This document shows positions 13,501-24,034 of a stretch of DNA of 64,000 nucleotides, piece by piece; position 1 is the stretch's first letter, and every line of letters begins with the position of its first letter. This stretch comes from Himantopus leucocephalus. Lineage: Eukaryota; Chordata; Aves; Charadriiformes; Recurvirostridae. Position numbers and translations under genes: made by a program. The notes under the pieces are model-generated. The model did not search any database and was not told the origin of the DNA. It saw only the letters and a program-made list of their open reading frames with translations. Location of the stretch: positions 152,402,917 through 152,466,916 of the forward strand of contig RSEF01000001.1 in the NCBI GenBank assembly GCA_003993805.1. The letters run 5' to 3'.

Positions 13501-16500
13501 CAGATGATATAATTACCAGGAAGCCTACAGTGATCAGAAGACCGACAAGGCCTGTGCTGAGTGAGTAATGAGAACAACGGGTCACAGCTGATTTTAGATA
13601 AGTAGAAACTGTCTCCCATGAGATTCTTGATCATATTTGCTAATGTACTGTAGCTGTGACCATTTGTGTGAATGCTAGCTGTCTTCTGTATGTAAAGTAA
13701 GAGGTTTTTTGACAATTACCAGTTACACGTCTTTACTGCTTCCAGTAAGGCTTTAGAGCATGACTGGCCACTGATGGCATTTTATTTCCTGAAGATCTTC
13801 TTCATGCTTTTCAAGCCTGTATTGAACTCCCTGGGGAGTATAACAACGGGTAACTGTTGCTAAAAATGAGTAACTGTTCTTCTACCTTTTTTTCCATTGT
13901 CTTTTCTTTTAGCATAAGTATTCATGATGCTTGATAATGGACTTGGAAAAGAATCAGAGGGAATTTGGGTATTCTTTCTTCTCCCCATGTATTTGCTTAA
14001 TATTATCTAGTATTGACTGCTACAAAGAGCTGTGTCAGAAAGGAAAAAAGTCTCTCAACAGCAGAGAGGACCAAAAAGTTTTAGCTGCAGTCCTGAGGAT
14101 GACAAATGACAATTTCCAATGAACAGTCATTATTGTTGTAAAAACCCAAACCCCACAAAACAACAAAACCACACATGGATTTAGGATGGCACGCTTTATG
14201 ACAACATAGAAATTTTTCATCTAAACTAGACTGAAAGAAATTTCTGGCTATCAAACAAAATGTTTGAATTGGGAAATGCTGGATAACATTATCCCACACA
14301 ACAACTTTCAGTCTTTCAGCTTTCACGAAAGCACTTTACATTTCCCATACGATTCTCTGGCTTGCTTTTTGAACAAATATGGAAGCATCTTGCAAATGTG
14401 GTAGCTACTAAATCCTGTAATGGTTGCATTCTTCCTTCCCACTTCATTTTGTAACGAAAATCTGTGTTTGGCCTAGATTAGAAGTGTCTGTTATAAAGTA
14501 CTGCTAAGCCACTGCCCCCTACTTAGCTCACTGTCCTGACTTCCTTTGAAGTCTGTGGAGAGAAATCAGCACGTCTAGGGACGGTTCATGTCACTCTAAA
14601 TGTGGATTTGTTCTCATCCTAATATAGACATTTTAAGTAGGTTACTTGAACCGTGCCCTAAAAGACTCTGTCCTCAGTCATGTTTAAAGGTAACTAACGG
14701 ATGCCAATATCTCCAGTTGAAGCTGCCTCCATGAGGTGAAAGGAATTTCATTTTTAGGCACTCGTAAATTGGTTAGAGATACGACTGTCAGATGATTATC
14801 TGCCCTACCTGAATCAACTTCACCAACTCTTGGAAATGAAGAACTCCATGTCTTCCAGACCATTTTGGAATCTATTTCAGCACTGAAGAGGATTGCAGGG
14901 ATTTTAAAAGCAATGAAAGCTAATCAAAAAAACAGTGTTAAAAATCAATTACTAGATTTGGAAACGTGTGCAGAAAGATGATACAAAAGTATGTCCTAGC
15001 ACCTGCCTGATGCTTCATCTCAACCTCAGGGTTTCCTCTATGTCTCATTCAGCCAATACCATTCAGAAATGAGGTTGAGCTGGGGCCCATTACTGTACAG
15101 GCCATGTCCTCTGGGCATCACTTCCCACATACAAACCTCTGCCTAAGTGGAAGCTCTCCTGTAGGCACCTCCCATCTAGTGTAAGGAAGTTCAACACAAA
15201 ACTTAATGGAAGGAGAAGGTGATGTTTATTTATGAAATCTCTAAATAAGTTGATTTCACCCACTCACATTCATCCTGCTGTTGATTTAATTCAGCCATAT
15301 GCTCAAACCCACATACCAAGATGCATGTGCTCAGGTGGTCTGGTGAGCACCATGTGCAACACGGGACAAGGTACGCCAGCTTATCCTGTCTCCATGGTTC
15401 TTCTTGATCAGAAGTGACAAGCTAGTTTATCTACAGACCTTTTACACCCTTTAGGAGTCATCAGCTATTATGGAGAGGTCCCTTGCCTCATAATCTTGCT
15501 TACTTCAGTGTCTTCGAACCCCAGGCCACGTTGCTGCCCACTGTCTGGTTTTGCTTGTTTAGGATGCACAGACTATGTCTCCAGTCTATCTTCTGAGTAA
15601 GCGAAGAGGAAAAGTAGTGGAATAGGTGATATGCTGCAACTTGTGGCTTTAGAGTGCCCTTCTGCTTTTCTTCTGCTGACAAGTCATCTGTGCTGTCGTC
15701 TTATTGGAGCGCAGGTCTGCTGGTTTTAAGAGAAACAACACATTCCTCAATTTTACTGCTGGGAACGGTGACCTTTATTGTCTGTTCTTTTAACCCTTTG
15801 CTCTGCTCTTTCTTCTGGTCCCTACGGATACACGCATTTCCATTTGTATTTCATTCATACCCACCTTAACATTTCTGTAACAAATCTCTGCATGAACCCT
15901 CCAGAGTGGAAGCTGGCATTTTACCTGAATACTTCATCTCGATAATAAATTGAATCCAGTTTGCAATGTATTGATTCTTACAGTGTTAGCATTTGACATG
16001 TAAAGGTATTCTTGAAATGCAACTCTGTGCTGGCCAGATACAGACAGGATCAACACTCGGCTTGACAAGAACAAACCGAGTCATGTAGTATGAATTTGAT
16101 TATTTTCCTGCCAGGTTTCCTGGTGAAATCAAGGCATTTCTGAGTTGTTACACAAATGAGACTAGATACTGTGCAAAAGCAGCTTCCCAGTCCCCCTGGA
16201 TATAAAGGATACACGAAGGCAGACTTCTGCATGGTGATGCATTTAGATGGATTTTCCTGGGTTTCGAGAATTCTGACACAATTATAATGACAAAATATAT
16301 TTAATTGAGTGTCTAACTTATTTTATGTGGCAATAAGCATTGATAACAAAATTCAGATAGATTTTACTGTCCCTTCTGATTCATTCCGGCACTCTACATT
16401 TATAAGGAGCAAGAAAGGGATCCTTGGAGTTATGACATCCATCTAATGTATTTCTGCCTATTACTCAGTGACTTTTCAGAGCCCACTGTCATTCCATACA

Positions 16501-19500
16501 GACCCTAAAATATCACCCACATACTCATATCCACACCTGCAGATTGGAACTGGAGTTCCTCTTGTTTATGCATCTGCAGCTCATTGACAAATTGTTAACT
16601 GGAAGGAAAATTCCACCCCCGGTACAGCGAGACACATGTGTACAGTGCTGGAGGAATGGCAGTAGCCTGGTGATTCACTGCATAACATGCACATGCAGAC
16701 ATTTAAGTATATTTTAAAACTTTTATTGTTCACCCAAAGAAAAACACCAACCTCAGACAGGCATGTATGATCACTTGAAGCAAAATTTTTTATGTCACCA
16801 TGACCCTTACATAAATTAGTTCATTCAAATCTCTCTCCCTAAGTTGGTTTATTACTTCCCAGTATTTGTTCTTGAAATGGGTATTCAGTTTTTGCAGTTC
16901 AACAAATTACATTTGAGCCAAACGTGCATATACCGGTTTTAACCACAAACAAGTGTTAATAAATAAGTGTATTTAAAAAATAGATAGATTTTTATATGTT
17001 AACATAGCTAATTTTATTTATGTACTTGCAAATATATTAGAGGTATTGATCTTGATTCCACTATGACATTTATTCTGAACTTACTTAAAGCAGGAATAAA
17101 TCTTTTGTATTTTGAGTAGAAAATACTGTATCATTTTTCAATTATTGTGTGGGAAAATATTAAATTTTATAGGAGTTTTCAAGAAAAGTAAAATAGCTTA
17201 TTTGAATTTGTGGGACTGACCCGAAAAAGTTGCTTGTCAAACATTCAGTTGTACATTTTCTATTAAAACTAACATTTCACTTCCTTCAAGAATTGTGTGT
17301 AACTCACTTCTCTACATCTTCTTCCTTTTCATTTTTAGACAATGATCTGCATTTAGGAGATGCTCTTGGTGGGGGTGAGTACTCTCTCCTTTTCTCGAAT
17401 ATAATGGTTGGGGTTTTCTTGTAGTCTTTTTCTGAAGTCTGCCTAATTTGTGAAAAGAGATTTCAAGACTGTCGGAGGAACTGTAGTGATGGGAGGCATT
17501 ACAACTCATCTACCTGCAGCCCTTTTGCCAGAGGCCATCACGCAGAGTGGGGACAGCAGGATGGGCTGTGTCTGGTGGCCAGCTAAGGGAGCTTGGAGGC
17601 TGGCCTACCTGTGGGAACTGAAGTCAGTGACGGTTTACATTACCATGCCAGGCTGCCACGGTCATGGCTGGGGAGAGGATGTATGGCCCATTCAGCCATT
17701 CAGGGTGGTGGCCTCTGGCAGAAGGTTGAAGACAACAGGTGATGGCAGTAGTTTCTTCAGCTACCGAAAGTGAGTCTGCCTAAGATTAGGAATCAGAGGT
17801 AACAGTGGACAGAGAGACGTGTGAGCTTGTTGTAGCTCTGCTGATCCCAAATCAGAAATGCAGAAAGGAATGTTTCAGAGATGAGCACTGATGGGCATGA
17901 TAGAGCTTAAGCTTGAAGCAGTCAAGCTGCTGTAATCTGCTATATCTTACAGGTATTTCTATAACATCCAGAACTGACCCAGGAAGTATTCACAGTACTG
18001 TGCTGAGCTGTGTAGACATATGAAAACCTTGAATTTGGGAATTTTTGCACCAGGTTTTGTTTAGTGTGTTTAAAGGTATACCAAGGATGTCAAGTACTCT
18101 AGAAAGGTTCTTGTACACTGAAACTACCCAAAATGCAAGTGCTATTGAATCAAAGCCTGAAGTCCCACTTGAATCAAGGCTAGACAAAAGAAAAATTACT
18201 TCTCATCCCATTGCACAGAACTTCTGATTTATGACTCCAGTCACAGTGGTCTGGTTTACTCATGTTTCAGTCCTAGAGAATCAGAACTTTTACATTATTC
18301 TTTTGCATTTCCAGGGCTTTCCGCATTTCCAGGGCTTTCCACATTTCCAGGTTGCCCTGTGGCATTCATGCCTGTGTTTGAATGATATGTTAGCCCACAC
18401 TTTATAAAGCTGAATCTGATTTCGTTATAATTTCCGTATTTATAGTGTCACTTCTTCCTGCCCTAACCAATTGTTCCACTCTTGCAAGTTTTTAATGGGT
18501 ACTTTTATGAGAGGATGGGTTTAGTATGTTGAGTAAATTATTAATGAATAGCTTAAGTATCTTCACTAAACCCCACTTTTTCATTCAGAAGATGGCAAAT
18601 GATGTTTCCCTCATTTTTTGTTTCTTTGCTCCATTTTCAGTTCAGGTTCTTAACTGACATTCATACATGGTATAATAGGATTAATGATATTTACCTCATT
18701 ATCAATAGTTCTGAAGACATTATTTTTTCACTAGCTATGCCATAGAATATATCTTCTTATACTTAGAGAAGGCTGAATAAGTTCAGCATCATAATAGAAA
18801 TGAATAATGAGATTGGTAGTTTTCTGCTATTATGCCATGGTGAGTCTTAGTTTGTTACACAGAGATCTGGAACAGAACAAGTCTCTTCTTCTATTGAACA
18901 GAATTAATTGGGCAAAGTCTGATTCAGAAAAGCTTTAAGACTCTACCTAAAATCCATTGACTGCAGTAGGTTAAACTTGCCTGAAGTTAAGCATATATCT
19001 AAATAATTGGCTGAATCAGAACCTAAATGTTACTCACAAACAGAAGCATTATATTTAGCAGTTAGTCAAGAAGAAAACATGATAAAAGGGCATCTGGCAT
19101 GTATGGAAGGTGAAAGAAAGGTTTAAGGACAGGAACGGAAACTGTTATTTATTTCTGTGGCCTAACTTTGATTTATTCAGAGCTAAACTCACTGTCTGGC
19201 TATGAGAACAGTTAAATATGTGACTAAACTAGTTGAAGAAAGGACAGCAAGAGGGGACCTACTCTACATGGGCACAGCAACAGCCCTGGGTGTTTACTTT
19301 GGCAGGTTTTGAACTGATTCAGCTCTTGCATCTCCAGCACTGTACATGCAGTTTGGAAACTGCTATTAGTCATCAGATCTCCTGCTCTATCCAATGCATC
19401 TCTTCCTAATACTTTGGCAGAAATGAAGGCCAAATACCAGCACAAAGTCCTAAACAACAAAGCTGAAGTCTGAGTTCATTTTGCATTGTTCAAGAGTTGA

Positions 19501-22500
19501 AAATTCATCGTGTGTTAGATAAATTCAGCATGTGTTAGATGAAACTAATCTGCAGATCTTATTAATACCTGCTGATGGCACAGAGATAACCTGTTGCCTC
19601 CTGGCCAGCCCAGAACACCAGCTTCTCTGTTGGCTCTGCATAAGTGCACCACTGACACCTACAGTAACACACTGTGCTCCCCAGCTGTCAGCATTAAACA
19701 ATGTTAGCACTTGCCAGAAATATAGGATATATATTCCTTCAACATTTTTGTGAATTCTTCTCTATTTTAATTTTGAAAATATTCCCTTTTCACTTTCTAA
19801 TTAGTTTAGGTAGCTAGCTATTTGTTGATATAGTGCTTGAGACTTTTTAAATAGTGACAAGGTCCTTTTCTTAATTCACCGAAAGACATAGTAGAAATAG
19901 GTATAAAATATCAGGTTATCATACTCTTTATTTACAGCTCTCAGTTTTGCCTGTCTGACCATCTAACAATATTAATTATCAATAGGTGACATCTCAAGAA
20001 AACCTTTATACCCACCTCTTCCACCACGACCAGGAAGCTATAGTAATTCTGGTAAGAGTATTTTCTCCTAATAAACGCTAGCGCTATGAGCTGCTCAGAG
20101 CTGATATTTTGAATAGTTTACTCTCTTATTTCTTTATTAACAGTTTTTATCATCCCTTCCCTCTGTCACCCTTTTGTAACCACTGTTCCCGACCCAGTGT
20201 TTGGAAAGATGTTCTGAGTTTTAGTGTTGGTACCATAAAGCTTTTCTGTCTGCCCAAAATGTGGGACGTTGACTCCTAAGTGGAATGAGACTAACACTTA
20301 GCTTGTTTGGCTTTTCATTTTGGCTATGTATACACTGAATCATGCTAAGGTTCAAATTTGACATCTAGCCACAGGGTGTGGATAAACCTATTATAGAATC
20401 ATAGAATACCAGGTTGGAAGGGACCTCAAGGATCTCAGGTCCAACCTTTCTTGGCAAAAGCACTGTCTAGACAAAATGGCCCAGCACCCTGTCCAGCTGA
20501 ATCTTAAAAGCGTCCAGTGATGGGGAATCCGTTGCTTCCCTGGGGACGTTATTCCAATAGCTGATTGTTCTCACTGTGAAAAATTTTCCTCTTGTGTCCA
20601 ATCAGGATCTCCCCAGGAGTCCATGTAACTCCTTGTAAAAAGGGAGTCTCCATCTTCTTTGTAGCCACCCTTTAAACACTGGAACATGGTGATAAGGTCT
20701 CCCCTAAGCCTTTTCTCAAGACTGAACAGACACAATTCTCTCAACCTTTCTAAGAGAAGGAGGCTGAGAGAATGGCAGGCTTCCCAGTCCTTTGACCATC
20801 TTGGTGGCCTTTCTCTGGACCCTCTCCAGCCTGCCCACATCTTTTTTGTATGACGGGACCAAAACTGAACACAATATTCCAGGAGTGGCCTGCAAAGCGC
20901 TGAGTAGAGTGGGATAATGACTTCTTTATCTCTGCTGGTGATGCCCTTGTTGATGCAACCCAGCATCCTGTTGGCTTTCTTTGCCGCAGCAGCACACTGT
21001 TCACTCATGTTGTCCACTGGGACACCCAGGTCCCTTTCTACAGACCTGCTCCCCAGCTGGGTAGATCCCAGCCTGTCCTGAACTCCTGGATTATGTTTTC
21101 CCAGGTACCTATGTTCAAATCCATACTGAAAGGTATATCTGAGATGGCCCTGGGGCATACAACATACAACTGGGGAGATGGATGTAAGCCTGTATTGCTT
21201 TTGAGTGTGTTCCCAGATACCCACTTAAATAAAGTGGAAGTGACACATCTATCCCAGCTACCACCACGTATCCCATACTTACTTCTGATATGATTGTAAG
21301 GGTAAGCTTTGGACAGGCCCTTCTGGAGTCCTTCTGGAATCTTTCCTAGAAAGGACCCACTGAATTCCTGCTCCAGGAACCACTGGGATTTCAGATGTCC
21401 ATATTATACAAGGATTTGTGCTACTGAGAGCCCAAGCCCACGTATTCCACAGGTGCCGATACAGATGCACACAGGAGACCCCAAAAGTTTTAGTACTCCA
21501 GCTTCCAGGTGAATTTGAATAGGTGACCATTCAGTAAAAGACATCTGACCCATCCACCATGTCAAAGCTGGTCCCTCACCCCTCTCTAGTATGTTACAAA
21601 AAGACCGTACAACAGAGCTGAAGGTGTTACCATTGATCAGATAATTTTGCAACAGAAATCCTAATCTTTATCTTGCAGGAGGTTTTGATGACTCAGATCT
21701 CCTTGATGGGAAGCCTTTACCACCGCACATAACAGGTAGTATTTGCCAATTCTCCTTGCAGCTTCTTCCTAATACCCCTAAGTCAGAGCTGGCTGGTTTT
21801 GCTTTAGTGGTAATGTTTGTCACTGAAGATATAGGACAAAACTCTGCTATTTTTATTTAGATTACTTATCCTTCTCCACAAACCATGGCTTTGAGCCTGA
21901 AGCTCAAACTTGAAATATATTCCTAAACATTTTTTAGCGTTCTGGCATATGCCAGAACCTTGCAGGATTAATCCCTTTGGATTTAGCTAGGACAGTCCCA
22001 AAGCAAGGGGCTTCTGCTGAGAACTCAAAGTAGATGCACCGGGCCTATGATCTTGACTTAAATTATTGATAAATCATCTGCTTGTCTGGCAGTAGAGAAT
22101 AGCCAGAGTATACTGGCCTCCCACCCCCTGTGAAATCAGCTTGACGTAGACTGCTAAGCATTATCCTTTCTTTAGAAGATAACATTCTTCTCCAAAAACA
22201 AAGTGTCAGGAGGATGGACGGTTATTACTCCGGCCAGCGTAGCTGTCAGTCAGGACTGGAAGGGGAGCTCCTCTCTCACAGTCCTGCTGAGCTGCCCCCT
22301 TTCACCACCTGTATGAAATCACACTGTGCTAAGTAAAGACTTGGTTCTCAAAACAAGATGAAAAACATTTCTTGATGCAAATTCACCCTCTATTCCAGGA
22401 GAAGAGGAGCATCACTTCAATCATGGAGGAAACACGGGTAAATAATTTATTCTGTAATTTGTTTCAGATCATGATAAAATAGTAAGAAAATGTTAGCCTT

Positions 22501-24034
22501 ATAAAAGTAGTGCATGTAGTAAATTAGGCTTTAAGCCCCTGTTTTTGCACCAGCTGTAAAGTAACATAATTTCTAGTCTTCTGCTTAATTCTATTTAACG
22601 AATTTCCAGTGTTTCACCTAACAATTCTCATAGTTTGGCAAAAGCACACCTTAGTAGAGAATATGTTTAGGTCAAACCATTTCAATGCCTCTGAAAATAA
22701 TCTCTCTCTTTTTCCACAGACTCAGGATTAATAGCTGGAGTTACATCTCCTATAATTTCTGCCTTTGTAATATTAGTTGTTGGATCGATAGCAGCCTACT
22801 CCGCTTATAAAAACAAGAAACTTTGCTTCAAACCACATGGTAAGACCAAATTTGTTTCCAGCTTTCTGAGTTGCTTTAGCGCTGGAGCAGGTGGGAATTT
22901 TACAAACAATTCCAGTGGGGGCAGAAATAGGTCAGGGATGAGGGCATCTGAAAGTCTCATCCTAAACAACCTTGCTGGTCTGTAAGAGATACTGGTAATT
23001 AATGTTCTTCATCAAGGACAAGTACAGGAAGCCATAAGATGCCCAGAAGATGGATGTACATCATTTGGTGTAGGCAATTACAGGACATGAGGTGTCTGCC
23101 ACCACAGAGGTGACCAACTGTCATGGCCCTGTGTGTGGAAACCAGTCTGCATGGCCAAGATCAGCCTTGCCCGGGGCATCCCCATGTATCCTCTGGCCAG
23201 GGCCCCCATTTCAGCTCTGGCCTGGGTGGGCCTCCTGCCATGTCCGTGCATGCCTGCCCTGGCCGTGAGCCCGGATGGCTGGCTGGGTTTCCTTCCTGGC
23301 TTGACCTTGGGTGGGCCAGTTCTCCAGCTGGTGATGGCTGGCCCATCCATGGGGCCCGTTTGCCATCGCCGCCACCCTGTGCGTGCCTGCCACCAGGGAG
23401 ACGATGGCCCGGGCCCCCCTGCGTCTGCCCTCAGCCTCTGGAACAGCCCGGCCCTGGCCTTTAGCTGCCACAGAAGTCAATTTAAACCTCTAATTCGTGT
23501 TATTTGTTCCGTAATGGGACTAACGACTAAGACATGAGTGAAAAGCAGGATGTGTATGGAGAACCTTCACAGGCATTTCTGAGAGATCTCGGGTCCTCGG
23601 GCGCTTCAGAAAGCCTCGGCCTGGGGCTGCCATCACGGGCCCCGGGGGCGGCTGCTGCCGGCGGTGCACTGGGGGCAGGCTTGGGCAGGGTTACACAGGG
23701 GACATCCAGCCGGAGCGTGGCCCGGGATGCCCCGGAGGAGGACGGTCAGGGCTTCGAGGGCTGTTTGTGCCCTCAGGGTGCGACAGACAGGCATTTATTT
23801 TCCTATGTTTCTGTGGCCGGGGTGTAACTAAAGCATCAAGTCAGTGATCCCGCGGCCCTGTGGAAATGGGGAGTGAGACAAAGGGGGAAGGCCGTCCCTA
23901 TGTCACTGGGGATACGAGGTTCCCGTCTGCTGCCTCAAAAGGAGCAAAAAAAGCCCAGAAGAGCTGGCAAAGGGCATCCGTGGTGGAAATGCTGAATGCT
24001 CAATCTTCATTTTTCAGGTGGGGCTACCGTGTAA
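1484..24034 (+). CDS. XG: XG glycoprotein / CD99-family surface protein, nine exons
   Basis: Small type I membrane glycoprotein of the CD99/XG family, which acts at the cell surface in adhesion; its exact role in birds is unknown. Coding exons: 1484-1544, 13118-13159, 13504-13560, 17339-17374, 19986-20051, 21679-21735, 22399-22437, 22720-22839, 24018-24034. They join to 164 codons plus stop, and all eight introns are phase 1 with GT/AG ends. Residues 1-21 are a signal peptide. The mature start QRDFDLADALD matches human XG as I remember it. A second acidic copy, DLHLGDALGGG, lies at 56-66, a proline/arginine-rich stalk at about 70-104 and an acidic/His patch at 108-115. One TM helix spans about 123-148, followed by a basic stop-transfer and a short tail, KKLCFKPHGGATV. 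Position beside GYG2 supports XG over CD99, although the tail is CD99-like. The start is ACC-ATG-G, a strong Kozak context. The last exon is the least certain. Confidence 0.82.
3708..3787. repeat. 43-bp tandem duplication (about two copies)
   Basis: Two adjacent copies of a unit containing AGGTCCCATTTGGGCC, starting at 3708 and 3751. They differ at a few positions, including CCAT versus CCGT. Confidence 0.8.
5159..5258. other. Assembly gap (100 N)
   Basis: Exactly 100 Ns, the usual placeholder for a gap of unknown size. The right flank starts with three copies of ATTCCGTG (about 5269-5293), so a short tandem repeat may have broken the assembly. Confidence 0.95.
5269..5293. repeat. 8-bp tandem repeat (ATTCCGTG)n
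   Basis: Three direct copies beside the 100-N gap. The array may continue into the gap. Confidence 0.8.
9576..9801. repeat. 112-bp direct duplication joined by one N
   Basis: Copies at 9576-9687 and 9690-9801 are identical except for three TG/CG differences. The N at 9688 sits at the join. This is most likely two overlapping allelic contig ends placed end to end. Confidence 0.85.
11816..12331. repeat. Chain of N-joined direct duplications
   Basis: A 26-bp end (11816-11841) repeats after the N at 11842. The about 207-bp copy at 11844-12050 repeats, with a 12-bp insertion, at 12053-12271 after the N at 12051. A 29-bp end (12272-12300) repeats at 12303-12331 after the N at 12301. The pattern points to contig overlaps that were not merged. 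Confidence 0.85.
13118..13159 (+). CDS. XG: XG exon 2: QRDFDLADALD motif
   Basis: A pyrimidine-rich acceptor ends at 13117 and the donor is CAG|GTAAGT. The exon encodes the mature N terminus with the acidic FDLADAL signature shared by XG, CD99 and CD99L2. It is 42 nt, phase 1 to phase 1. Confidence 0.88.
13504..13560 (+). CDS. XG: XG exon 3: basic/threonine stalk
   Basis: Acceptor CCCCACAG ends at 13503 and donor GTGAGT starts at 13561. It encodes DDIITRKPTVIRRPTRPVL, the Lys/Pro-rich spacer that follows the first acidic motif in CD99-type proteins. It is 57 nt, phase 1 to 1. Confidence 0.85.
17339..17374 (+). CDS. XG: XG exon 4: second acidic DAL motif
   Basis: The acceptor tract cttccttttcatttttag ends at 17338 and the donor is GTGAGT. 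This 36-nt exon encodes NDLHLGDALGGG, a second copy of the D-x-x-L-x-D-A-L motif. It corresponds to the DFDLGDA element of CD99, which I do not recall in human XG. Confidence 0.83.
18303..18354. repeat. 18-bp tandem repeat, about 2.7 copies
   Basis: The unit CATTTCCAGGGCTTTCC(G/A) repeats in XG intron 4. No function is suggested. Confidence 0.8.
19986..20051 (+). CDS. XG: XG exon 5: proline-rich stalk
   Basis: Acceptor AATAG ends at 19985 and donor GTAAGA starts at 20052. It encodes a Pro/Arg/Tyr-rich segment (KPLYPPLPPRPGSYSNS) like the YPPRPRP stretches of mammalian XG. It is 66 nt, phase 1 to 1. Confidence 0.85.
20393..21125 (-). mobile_element. CR1 LINE, 5'-truncated, with reverse-transcriptase remnant
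   Basis: The + strand begins with the inverted CR1 3' end (tagaatcatagaataccagg...). Reading the minus strand gives a long open frame (about 21224-20571) with CR1 ORF2 C-terminal hallmarks: RDLGV, CAAAAKKANRMLGCI, PLYSALCRPLLEYCVQFW, RLRELCLFSLEKRLRGDLI. The element lies antisense in XG intron 5. It is truncated at its 5' side and lacks most of ORF2, so it cannot move. The unusually open frame suggests a fairly young copy, although some conserved blocks have drifted. Confidence 0.92.
21679..21735 (+). CDS. XG: XG exon 6: GGFDDSDLLDG segment
   Basis: Acceptor TCTTGCAG ends at 21678 and donor GTAGTA starts at 21736. The acidic FDDSDLLDG motif parallels FSDADLADG of CD99 and YFNDVDRDDG of XG. 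It is 57 nt, phase 1 to 1. Confidence 0.85.
22399..22437 (+). CDS. XG: XG exon 7: acidic/His juxtamembrane segment
   Basis: Acceptor ATTCCAG ends at 22398 and donor GTAAAT starts at 22438. It encodes EEEHHFNHGGNT, similar in character to the His/Gly-rich juxtamembrane part of human XG (GGDHHSTYG). It is 39 nt, phase 1 to 1. Confidence 0.82.
22720..22839 (+). CDS. XG: XG exon 8: transmembrane segment
   Basis: Acceptor TTTCCACAG ends at 22719 and donor GTAAGA starts at 22840. It encodes one hydrophobic helix (about residues 123-148, rich in Ile/Val/Ala), then YKNKKLCFKPH. The K-K-L-C-F juxtamembrane motif is typical of CD99 and supports the family call. Confidence 0.9.
23100..23850. other. GC-rich, locally CpG-rich island in XG intron 8
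   Basis: Base composition jumps from AT-rich to strongly GC-rich. CpGs cluster at about 23580-23850. Overlapping open frames occur on both strands, as expected from GC-rich sequence with few stops. No protein family is recognised in them. Confidence 0.6.
24018..24034 (+). CDS. XG: XG last coding exon (short)
   Basis: Acceptor TCTTCATTTTTCAG ends at 24017. In the required phase the exon reads GGATV and stops at TAA (24032-24034). I chose it because it is the best in-phase acceptor after exon 8. With so few codons it cannot be proved without a transcript, and a longer tail from another exon is possible. Confidence 0.6.

Noticed and set aside
17450..17773. 107-codon frame (+) just after XG exon 4
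   Set aside because: It is out of the XG reading frame after a clean GTGAGT donor, with no family resemblance. It is probably chance.
20571..21224. Longest open frame (217 codons, -) as a host gene
   Set aside because: Its sequence is the C-terminal part of the CR1 reverse transcriptase ORF, truncated and lacking the catalytic part.
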